A stretch of DNA of 64,000 bases from Sabellastarte sp. h YS-2021 (taxonomy: Eukaryota > Annelida > Polychaeta > Sabellida > Sabellidae), in assembly GCA_964017235.1 (NCBI GenBank), contig OZ024929.1, positions 114,313,793-114,377,792 on the forward strand, given 5' to 3'. The notes below the pieces were generated by a model. That model was not told the origin of the DNA. It did not search any database and saw only the letters and a list, made by a program, of their open reading frames with translations. Below are positions 45,898 through 54,690 of this stretch, piece by piece (position 1 is the stretch's first letter; each line of letters opens with the position of its first letter). Position numbers and translations under genes: made by a program.

Positions 45898-47223
45898 TTG
45901 CTTTTCTGGGAACACAGCAGGATGCCACCTTTTAATGGAAGACAGATTCAACAACAACTTAGGGCTTTTTTGGTTTTTATTCAGTTACAAATAATCATGT
46001 ATTTCCATTTTTTACGTCGACCACAGCAACCACCACCAGCACCACCAGCACCCATACAGAGACCTAGAAGAAGGCACAACATGTGGGTCAGGCCATGGCT
46101 GTTACAGAGAGAGGAGAGGGGGGCCTACCACAACATTATGGCTGATCTTTATGCCACAGATATTCCAGGATTCACCAACTACATGAGGATGACCCCAGAA
46201 TTTTTTGAAATGATTAAGACCAGACTGGAACCACACCTAGCCAGGCAGGCCACCAACTACAGAGCACCAATCAGTGTTGGTGAGAAGTTAGCCCTCACCA
46301 TCAGATATCTGGCCACTGGAGAGTCCTACACATCATTGTCCTGTCAGTTCAGGGTTGGAAGATCCACCATCTCCAAGTTTATACCAGAGGTCTGCAGGGC
46401 CATCCAGGATGAGTTCACCAGGGAGTACCTGAAGTGTCCTACAACCCCAGATGAGTGGAAAGAACTGGAGAGGGAATTCAGGATCAGATGGAATGTTCCA
46501 CATGCCCTGGGAGCTCTGGATGGGAAGCATGTGGCCCTGAAGAAGCCCAAGAACACTGGAGCCCTCTACCACAACTACAAGGGATTCTTTTCCATTGTGA
46601 TGTTGGCCCTGGTAGATGGACAGTACAAGTTTAGATGGGTGGATGTGGGTACTGAAGGATCCTGCTCGGATGGCCAGATATTTAATGCCTCTCAGCTGAA
46701 GAGGAGGATTGAGGATGGCAGGATAGGCTTCCCTGACCCAGCTCCTATAACCCAGGGTGGGAGAGATGTCCCCTACTTCATCCTGGCAGATGATGCTTTT
46801 GCCCTGAAGACCTGGCTCATGAAACCCTATGGCAGAAGGATGTTAACCAGAGAGGAAAGGATTGCCAATTATAGAATTTCAAGGGGCAGAAGAGTGGTGG
46901 AGAACGCTTTTGGCATCCTTGTGTCAAGATTCAGGGTGATGAGGACAACCATTGAACTACCCCCAGCAACAGTCAGGGAAGTGGTCTTGACCTGTGTTGT
47001 TCTACACAACATACTGAGAAGCCAGTATCAAGGTCAACCTGGTGGTCAGCAGCCTGGGGAGGACGATGATGATGATGTACCTGATGATTGTGGATTGATT
47101 GGGGGTGCTGCTGGTGGTGGCCAAGACAGAAACCCTGCTAGAGAAGCCAAAAGACAGAGGGATTACCTGAAGGACTTCTTCAACAATGAGGGAGCAGAGG
47201 CCTGGCAAGATGGCAGAATATAA
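45898..47223 (+). CDS. Harbinger DDE transposase (HARBI1-like), intact
   Basis: 441 codons with no interruption. A Pro-rich/Arg-rich N-terminus (residues 43-60), a helix-turn-helix-like segment (about 128-162, SCQFRVGRSTISKF), then the DDE_Tnp_4 nuclease: first Asp in ALDGKHV (D208), second in LADDAF (D298/299), Glu in VVENAFG (E335) followed by LVSRFRV and LHN. C-terminus acidic (EDDDDD, 388-393) then basic. Length is normal for HARBI1-like proteins. The second Met (M9, at 45922, AGGATGCC) has the better context and may be the true start. It would cut and paste the element with its MADF/Myb partner in the nucleus. Confidence 0.93.
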   Translation: MLFWEHSRMPPFNGRQIQQQLRAFLVFIQLQIIMYFHFLRRPQQPPPAPPAPIQRPRRRHNMWVRPWLLQREERGAYHNIMADLYATDIPGFTNYMRMTPEFFEMIKTRLEPHLARQATNYRAPISVGEKLALTIRYLATGESYTSLSCQFRVGRSTISKFIPEVCRAIQDEFTREYLKCPTTPDEWKELEREFRIRWNVPHALGALDGKHVALKKPKNTGALYHNYKGFFSIVMLALVDGQYKFRWVDVGTEGSCSDGQIFNASQLKRRIEDGRIGFPDPAPITQGGRDVPYFILADDAFALKTWLMKPYGRRMLTREERIANYRISRGRRVVENAFGILVSRFRVMRTTIELPPATVREVVLTCVVLHNILRSQYQGQPGGQQPGEDDDDDVPDDCGLIGGAAGGGQDRNPAREAKRQRDYLKDFFNNEGAEAWQDGRI

Positions 47224-47319
47224 GTCCTGCTGCAGTAACCAGTCCTTTTCAGGACTAACTATAACAGTCCTTTTCAGGACTACCAATTATTCCAAAAACA
47301 ATTAATCAGCTATGTTTGC

Positions 47320-47475
47320 TACAGACGGACAAACCCCATGCCAAACATAACTTGTTGAGCCGGACAAACAGACAAACCCCATGCCAAACATAACTTGTTA
47401 AGACGGACAAACAGACAAACCCCATGCCAAACATAACTTGTTCAGACGGACAAACAGACAAACACAACTTTCTCA
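47320..47475. repeat. 43-bp tandem repeat inside the Harbinger
   Basis: GACAAACCCCATGCCAAACA then TAACTTGTT recurs at 47341, 47384 and 47427 (43-bp period), just after the transposase stop. 47476-48060 continues as low-complexity GTTTGTTGG/TTGGGTTT sequence without a gene. Confidence 0.85.
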
Positions 47476-48271
47476 CCCAACAAACAGACAAACCCACTGT
47501 TAAACAAAAGCCAAACACAAAGTCACACATAATATCCGAAATTAAATTATTTTTTTATATATTTTCAAATCCACATCATAATTTCACCAATTCTTTTTGT
47601 TCATGGCTTGGAAATTTATTTGTAGCAGAAAGGTTTTCATGGAAATCTTCAATTTTAAATCTTCACTTCTAATCACAAAAATGTGGAAAATATAACCATG
47701 GAACTAGTTTTGCTTTCAATAATGGGGGATTGTGTTTGCAAAATAGTTTGTCAGTTTGTTGGCATGGGTTCTATTTACTTTTGGGTTTGTGTGTTTGTTG
47801 GTTGGTGGTTACTGGGGTTGGGTTTATTTTTGGTAGTTGGGTGTTAGGTTTGGTACTGGGTTTGTTATTTGGGGGTTATGTTTGGTGTTGGGTTTGTCTG
47901 TTTGTGGGTTGGTAAGTATGTGATAATGCCTTTTAACTCTAGGGAAGGTTTGACTTTTCAATTACAGATTTTAAACTATCCCATGGATTTTAATCTAAAA
48001 ATGGGCTGATTAATGGCCATATTGGGAGTTATTTTTAATTTTTTTTATGTGGCCTTTTTTGTTATGTGTGGTACCATGGGTTATTTGTTTCATGTTTGGG
48101 GTGGTGTAGGTGTTGGACTTGAATTTTTTTTTTCTTGTGATAAGTATTTGTACTGAACTTTTTTGTTTTGGGAGGGGAATTGGAAGAACACGTAGCTGAA
48201 TAATTGTTTTTGGAAGATTTGGTGGCCCTGAAAAGGGCCTGGCAGGTCAAAGACCCGCCCTGACTGGATGG

Positions 48272-49485
48272 CTACTGAGGAGGCTGCTGCTGCTGTTGAG
48301 GCGGTGCTGAAGTGGTGATAGTAAAGAGCTGCTGCTGCGGTTGTTGCTGCTGCTGCTGAGGCTGCTCGACGATCTGTGTTGATGTCAGATCTGGTAGCTG
48401 GCTTAAGATTCCACTCAGATTGTGTCTGCTCCCTTCGTCCTGTACAGTTAGGACAGATGTCGGGTTGCTGAAGCCAATGGGGCTTGGTGTATAGTACACA
48501 AAACTGCTGCTAGCTGCTGCTTGAGTGGAACTAGACGCCTGTGGAGTGGTTGTTGGCAGTAGGCCGACCCTCTGGGACTCTGTGGTAACAGTGGCTGATC
48601 TTCTGGGCAATGGTTGACGTCTGCGGTTACTCTTAATAGTTTCGATGTCTCTAAAAATCTTGCCCTTTAATTCTTCAAATTCTTCTTGAGTCATCTTCTC
48701 GGCCTCTGATGCCACGTAGTCAAAGAAAGGCTGCCTGACTTCTGATGCAGAAAACCAGAGATAAGTGTCCTCATCTGCTCAAAGTGTTCGAGAATCTTGG
48801 AGTCTGTAGTTGAAACGGGCGTTGATGTAATGATGGACTGACTCCTCTCCCTCAGGACACTGGACTCGAGGTGTTCTGTATCAGTAGTTGAGCCACGTGA
48901 TTCGTCCTGCCTGCTGGTATTTGGACTGGCCTCAAAACCTGAACTTCTATTGGCCCCCTTTCTTCTGATGTGGGTTTTAAGAAAACCCATCTGTTGGTAC
49001 ACCCAGGACTGTCTCTTGGTCATCTCCCTCGGGGCTTGGCCAGATTGGAGCTTAGACAGCTTCCCATAACGGGTTCGCTGGGACTCGAACCATCTTCTCA
49101 CATCAAAGGGCTGGAGCTTGAGTTCTGCAGATATTTCTGCCCAGAGAGCCTCTCTTCTGGTCCTGTCGTGGAAACGTGAATGTTCCTTGTCATACAGTTC
49201 ACGGTGCAGCTTTACAAATTCCACAATGGAAACTTCCTGGCTGTCTGTAAAAGTGGCACACACCCTGGCTCTCTTGGCTGAAGAATGGCACTCCGGATCT
49301 TCCTCACACCTCTCTTCTTCTTCTGCCACAGCTTCCCCAATAGCTGGATCTTCCTGAATCTCCTCCTCCTCTCTCCTCTCACTTCCTTCTTCTGTAATAA
49401 CCTCACTCCTCTCCTCTACTTGACTTTCCTTCTCCCTCTCATCCATCTTTTTCCTTCCTCTCTTCCCTCCTTTCTCTTTCCTCAT
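48272..49485 (-). pseudogene. Harbinger MADF/Myb-like DNA-binding protein, one frameshift
   Basis: First segment 49485 to ~48760: Lys/Glu-rich N-terminus, then a MADF-type domain at about residues 82-145 (EFVKLHRELYDKEHSRFHD ... ALWAEIS ... VRRWFESQRTRYGKL). Near 48740-48765 the reading must shift (MRTLISGF to EVRQPFFDYVASEAEKM), after which a 3' segment runs to 48272 with a BESS-like FFDYVASEAE ... EFEELKGKIF block and a Gln-rich tail. Either a one-base indel or an unrecognised intron explains the shift. Family role: recruits the transposase to the element ends and helps its nuclear import. Confidence 0.75.
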
Positions 49486-49639
49486 AATCCAGTCGACAAA
49501 ATAATAAAAAAATAGTAAAATGTGTCTCCTAACTGTGAAATTTGCCCTAAGCTCAAGTATATAAAATGTAAAATAAAAACTGAAAACCCCTACAAATCAG
49601 TGACACACGTCTCTCAGTAGCCAAACAGTCAGTAACAAC

Positions 49640-50286
49640 GAGAATGTGTGCGCGATCGCTTATATAGTCCCAGACCCCCTTATTGCCTCGTTTTAATTTC
49701 CGACGCGCGGAAAACAGTCCGTTCTTAATCGGTTGTTAGTCCCAGGCCGCCTGGGGCGTCCTCAGGCCGCCACAGACTGAAAATGTGTGGTCCCAGGCGT
49801 CCTGGGGAGGCCAGTTTGGATCGGTTAGGGTCGGTTACCCTTAGTCGGTTCTTAGTCCCAGACCTTGATTTTTGGGTCCCAGGACACCGCAGACGGTCTG
49901 AGGCTTCCGGGGACTAATGCAACCGACCCACTTTCACACGCATGAAATTCATACGCATCATATTTGAGTCTGGGATTAACAACCGGCCTCCTGGGACTAA
50001 GCTAGGGAGGCCTGGGACTAAGGGTCGCAGGCAGCCTGGGACAACACACGACTGTGTAAATTTGGGTCTGAGGAGGCCTGAGGATGCCTGGGACTGGACA
50101 TTTTGTTGAGGGCGGGAAATATGAATCGGTTGTAGTCATGTGAAATATCAAACATGTTTGATTTTTCACACGGCCCCAACCGACCACAACCGACCCTTAC
50201 AGAAGGTCTGGGACTAAGCAAATATTTCAAACCGACCCCCCAAAACCCTTAATCGGGAGCCTTAGTCGTGTGGTGGAACACCCACA
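49640..50286. promoter_or_regulatory. Harbinger right subterminal motif cluster
   Basis: Inverted and direct CTTAGTCCCAG / CTGGGACTAAG motifs (about 49736, 49850, 49971, 49991, 50009, 50204) plus CCTGAGGAGGCCTG-type words. It mirrors the left cluster and also covers the promoter side of the MADF gene (TATATA at 49558-49563). Confidence 0.5.
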
Positions 50287-50389
50287 TTAGGATTCAGTAC
50301 GGTCACGCCGCCGCCGCCACCGCCGCAGAGATTTCCTTTTGGACGCGATAACTTAAAAAATATTTTAGTTAGAACTTTCAAATTTGGTA

Positions 50390-52900
50390 TGTGGGTATAT
50401 ATGGGCAATGCCACGAACGCTATTGTTTTGTGACCTTGACCTTCAATCTCAAGGTCACTGGTGGCCACTTAAAGGTCAGATTTTGGCCATTTTTGCACAT
50501 TTTGGCCCAGTTCTCCAAGACAGAAAGTTAGATCATCCTATGACTGGTATATATAATACATATATATGTCCTCTATAAGCTTGCAGAAATTTGACCTTGA
50601 AGCTCTTCATTGAAGGTCATCCACTGACCGCCAAAGTACTTGACCGAGGGGCATTTTTGGCCTTTTTGGAGATATTTTCACACTTAACGCTGACTTTATT
50701 ACATGGAAACTATTGAAAATGGCTTTGGAGGTTGAGTACATGATGGACTTCTGCCATCCAGGTTTACTGGTTACAGATCATCATTTAAGGTCATCCACTG
50801 ATCGCCAAAGTACCTGACCAAGGGTCATTTTGGGCATATTTGGAGATATTTTCACACTTAATGCTGACTACATTGCGTGGAAACTATTGAAAATGGCTTT
50901 TGAGGTTGAGTACATGACGGAGTACCAGCATCCAGGCTGACCAGTTACAGATCTTCGTTGAAGGTCATCCACTGACCGCCAAAGTACCTGACCGAGGGTC
51001 ATTTTGGGCCCTCTATTTGTTTGTTTGTTTGTAAACAAGATAACTCAAAAACTGACAGATGGATTTTGATAACATTTTCAGGATATGTCCAAATTGGTAA
51101 AAGGAAGATGTGATTAAATTTTGGGAGTGATCCGGATCACTGTCTGGATCTTCTGGATCCATGAAATTTAATTTTTAAACACAGATAGCTCAAAAAGTTA
51201 TGGGTGCATTTTGATGAAATTTTCAGGAGATGTCCTTATTGGGACGAGGAACAAGTGATTAGATTTTGGGAGTGATCCGGATCACTGTCTGGATCATCTG
51301 GATCCAGACTGCCAGATGTGTTTGTGTACAATATAGCTCAAAAACTTATGAACGGATTTTGATGAAATTTTCAGGATATGTCTGAAAAGGTAAAAAGATG
51401 AAATGGTTGAATTTTAGAAGTGATCCGGATCACTATATGGATCTTCTGGATCCATGAAATGTAATTTTTAAAGACAGATACCTCAAAAAGTTATGGATGG
51501 ATTGTGATGACATTTTCAGCAAATGGCCTAAATGGTGCGAGGAACAAGTGATTAGATTTGGGGAGTGATCTGGATCACTGTCTGGATCATCTGGATCCAG
51601 GTTGCAGATGTGTTTATGTACATTGTAGCTAAAAAACTTATGGACAGATTTTGATGAAATTTTCAGGATATGTCTGAAAAGGTAAAAGGATGAAATAACT
51701 GAATTTTGGAAGTGATCCGGATCACTGTATGGATCTTCTGGATCCGTGAAATGTAATAAGACAGATACCTCAAAAAGTTATGGATGGATTGTGATGACAT
51801 TTTCAGCAAATGACCTAAATGGTGCGAGGAACAAGTGATTAGATTTGGGGAGTGATCTGGATCACTGTCTGGATCATCTGGATCCAGGTTGCCAGATGTG
51901 TTTGTGTACATTGTAGCAAAAAAACTTATGGACGGATTTTGATGAAATTTTCAGGATATGTCTGAAAAGGTAAAAGGATGAAATAACTGAATTTTGGAAG
52001 TGATCCGGATCACTGTATGGATCTTCTGGATCCGTGAAATGTAATAAGACATACCTCAAAAAGTTATGGATGGATTGTGATGACATTTTCAGCAAATGAC
52101 CTAAATGGTACGAGGAACAAGTGATTATACTTTTGGAATGATCTGGATCATCGTCTGGATCATCTGGATCGAGTCTGCAACATGATTTTACGATGAATTT
52201 TGATGATATTTTTAGGCCATGTTACAAATAGTAAAAGGAAGAAGTGGTAAAAGGATGAAATGATTGAATTTTGGAAGTGATGCGGATCACTATATGGATC
52301 TTCTGGATCCATGAAATGTAATTTTTTAAGACAGATACCTCAAAAAGTTATGGATGGATTGTTTCAGCAAATGGCCTAAATGGTACAAGGAACAAGTGAT
52401 TACATTTTTGGAGTGATCTGGATCATCTGGATCCAGGCTTGCACATAATCTTGGAATGGATTTTACTATTTTCAGGATATGTTACAAATGGTAAAAGGAA
52501 GAAGTGGTAAAAGGAAGAAATGGTTCAATTTTGCGAGTGATCTGGACCACTATCTGGATCTTCTGGATCCGTGAATGTAATTTTTAAAGACAAATAGCTC
52601 AGAAAGTCATGAATGGATTTTTATGAAATTTTCAGGAAATGTCTTAAATGGGACAAGGAACAAGTGATTAGATTTTGGGAGTTATCTGGATCACTGTCTG
52701 GATCATGTGGATCCAGGCTGCCAGATGTGTCTGTGTACAAGATAACTCAAAAACTTATGGATGGATTTCGATGAAATTTTTAGAATATGTCTGAAAAGGT
52801 AAAAGGATGAAATGATTGAGTTTTGGAAGCGATCCGGATCACTATATGGATCTTCTGGATCCATGAAATGTAATTTTTAAAGACAGATATAAGTGAAACA
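50390..52900 (+). repeat. Satellite zeta of element B, ~145-bp units in a ~290-bp higher-order repeat
   Basis: From 51120 the palindromic core GTGATCCGGATCAC followed by TGGATCATCTGGATCC or TGGATCTTCTGGATCC recurs every ~145 bp. The two variants alternate, so the long period is ~289 bp (GATCCGTGAAATGTAATAAG at 51741 and 52030). The first part (50390-51005) is a different unit with GTGACCTTGACCTTCAATCT and GGTCATCCACTGACCGCCAA. Confidence 0.85.
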
Positions 52901-53041
52901 ACTAGTGATTAGCTTTTGGAAGTAATCTGATACTATGGAGAATCCTGACCTGGTGCTCCAGGAAACAGGCTCAAGCCCGACACATTCACGCCTTAACTAT
53001 GTCCCGTCCGGGGATACACTGCGTTGAGACGCAATCTCTAG

Positions 53042-53401
53042 TTTCTATTAAGGACTTATTTAGTTGTCATTAATCTCATATTCAGGTTGCAAAAATTTAT
53101 GAGATGTCCAACCATGGGTTGGTCAGTCACTAGTGAAGGGCCCTCAGGGACCCTTAGACCTCGAAGTGAGCACTGCTGCACTTCCGTCCTACAATCAAAC
53201 ATCTAGACAGTTTCAGCACTGTCTCTCATTTTATTTAGGTTTTTGGCTCGTTACAGGCCCGGTCTTCGGGATCGGGGCACTGTAAATGGGACTCAGACTG
53301 GTATTTCTGGCACTATTCTATACATATTAATTCAAAATCTTAGAAAAAATGACATATCTTCCAGTCTCAGCTGTAATCCCGCTACCGGGCGGTTGAATTC
53401 A
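53042..53401 (+). other. DIRS sequence right of element B
   Basis: DIRS non-coding sequence between the insertion point and the internal complementary region, with no ORF of note. Contains CCCGGTCTTCGGGATCGGGG, a short hairpin. Confidence 0.6.
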
Positions 53402-53504
53402 GCATTAAGTCCCACATGGTAAGCTATTGTAGCGTAATAAAATTGAAAATTTTAATTACTTAAATGTAGCTTTTATAAGCTACAAGCTTACCATGTGGGA
53501 CTTA
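53402..53504 (+). repeat. DIRS internal complementary region (ICR)
   Basis: GCATTAAGTCCCACATGGTA ... GCGTAATAAAAT is the exact complement of the left extremity, and ATAAAATTGAAAATTTTAAT ... GCTTACCATGTGGGACTTA that of the right extremity. The two overlap by the heptamer ATAAAAT. In DIRS1-type replication the ICR templates completion of the ends and circularisation. Confidence 0.92.
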
Positions 53505-53564
53505 GAAGAGTCCCACCCTGCCTCCCCGCTGTTTACAGCTGAGGGGTAGGTTTTAGAAAATTTC

Positions 53565-53760
53565 AACGAGAAAGTAGGGCGAGGGGTCAGAGGTTATCAC
53601 GTGACAACAACTAGCAGTATATCCGGTGGCTAACAAGAACTGTCTTTTTTTCTAAGACGTTGGTCCCGGGTGTGGCAACCCGAGAACAGCATTAAGTCCC
53701 ACATGGTAAGCTTGTAGCTTATAAAAGCTACATTTAAGTAATTAAAATTTTCAATTTTAT
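53565..53760 (+). repeat. DIRS right inverted terminal repeat
   Basis: 147-bp arm (53565-53711) plus a right-specific extension CTTATAAAAGCTACATTTAA ... TTTTCAATTTTAT (53712-53760). The ORF at 53836-53630 reads across it and is not a gene. Confidence 0.92.
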
Positions 53761-53989
53761 CTACTAATATTATTTGGACCTTTACATAACTGACAAAGTT
53801 TGCTGTGAAAGTCTCCTGATCTTTGGACTGTGTCATTTCTTCTATATCTCATGGTGTTGAAAACTATTTCCCTGGGCTGTGGTGTATGGGCATCTTCGAA
53901 TCAATTTTTATTGCATAAAAACACAATAAATTAAAAAGAAACAATAGGTTGCAATTAACTTGTTTCAGGTGTGCATAACTTTTATCTTG

Positions 53990-54190
53990 AGGATTTTGTT
54001 CCCTGTTTTCAGACAGCCTACATTACTGTTGCATTATTGTCTCACTTTAATATCTCACTTAATATTAGACCTATAAAAAACGGGGACAATTATTGTTTTC
54101 ACCCCTAGTTTTCAGACAGCCGCCATCGCAGCATTATCATCTCCCTTGAATATCCCTCTTGCTATTAGGCCTATCCAAATGATATGTGGC
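53990..54190. repeat. Two diverged ~115-bp tandem units
   Basis: TTTTCAGACAGCC ... GCATTATTGTCTC ... TATTAGACCTAT and TTTTCAGACAGCCGCCATCG ... GCATTATCATCTC ... TATTAGGCCTAT lie back to back. Confidence 0.7.
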
Positions 54191-54354
54191 AGTTATCATC
54201 TATATGTGTGGAAGTACAGAAAATACAGACTGTGGGTCAACCAAATTTGTTAAGAATATTCCTCACATCAAAATCTAGGCGCCATTCGATTTTGAGATCA
54301 ATCGGCCCATAATTGGCTGATGGGCAGTCGATTATCGGTTTATAAAAAACTTGC

Positions 54355-54690
54355 TAAAATAGTGCTTATAACTTGCTTATTATTGGTCCTAGAGATTTGA
54401 AATGTGAAACCAACCTTTGATGGGCTGCGAGTCTTTTGATGTGTTCCAATTTGACCTTGGGCCCTTCCTTCTAGGTCAAACGAAGACAGCCAAACCTAAA
54501 GTGCATATAACTTGCTTATTATTGGTCCTAGAGGTTTGGGATGTGAAACCAACCTTTTGGAAATCATGGGCTGGGAGTCTTTTGAAGTGGTCAGATTTGA
54601 CCTTGGCCCCCTCCTTCATGGTCAAACAAGGATAGTCAAACTTTTGATGTTAACAGGTTTGACCTTGGGCCCCTCCTTATTTATCTATTC
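54355..54690 (+). repeat. Satellite gamma fragment
   Basis: Two to three units (CTTGCTTATTATTGGTCC, GAAACCAACCTTTTGG, GGTCAAACAAGGATAG). No element ends found; the 72- and 85-codon ORFs here are repeat artefacts. Confidence 0.75.

Larger units (their letters stand above)
45469..50286 (+). mobile_element. PIF/Harbinger DNA transposon, 4.8 kb, TTA target duplication
   Basis: Ends TGCCCCTGTTCCACC (left) and GGTGGAACACCCACA (right), imperfect 15-bp inverted repeats with a shared GTTCCACC core. Flanked by TTA at 45466-45468 and 50287-50289, the 3-bp duplication expected of this superfamily. It encodes the two usual proteins in convergent orientation: a DDE transposase (45898-47223, plus) and a MADF/Myb-like DNA-binding protein (49485-48272, minus). 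Both subterminal regions are GC-richer than the surroundings and full of CTGGGACTAAG motifs. Confidence 0.92.
45438..53041 (+). mobile_element. Helitron-like element, family B, split by Harbinger
   Basis: The subterminal repeat GTATCCCCGGAC at 45440-45451 is mirrored perfectly by GTCCGGGGATAC at 53006-53017, followed by a hairpin (TGCGT TGAG ACGCA) and a CTAG end (53038-53041) before T. Joining across the Harbinger gives GGGGATACTTAGGATTCAG then a GCCGCCGCCGCCACC tract. This lines up base for base with family C (GGGGATATATTGAATTCAG, same GC tract and TTTCC ... GGACGCGATAACT). Own length ~2.8 kb; body is zeta satellite; no protein. Confidence 0.85.
36328..53760 (+). mobile_element. DIRS1-like tyrosine-recombinase retrotransposon, split by nested insertions
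   Basis: Both ends carry the heptamer ATTTTAT (36328-36334 and 53754-53760). Inverted terminal repeats of 147 bp (36347-36493 and 53565-53711) differ at two positions. The internal complementary region at 53402-53504 joins the complements of the left and right extremities across ATAAAAT. A reverse transcriptase-RNase H-tyrosine recombinase region lies at 42374-45406. Removing element A (36877-40593) and element B (45438-53041) leaves ~6.1 kb, typical for DIRS. Elements of this group integrate by a Tyr recombinase via a circular intermediate, with no target duplication; the shared heptamer fits that. Confidence 0.9.
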
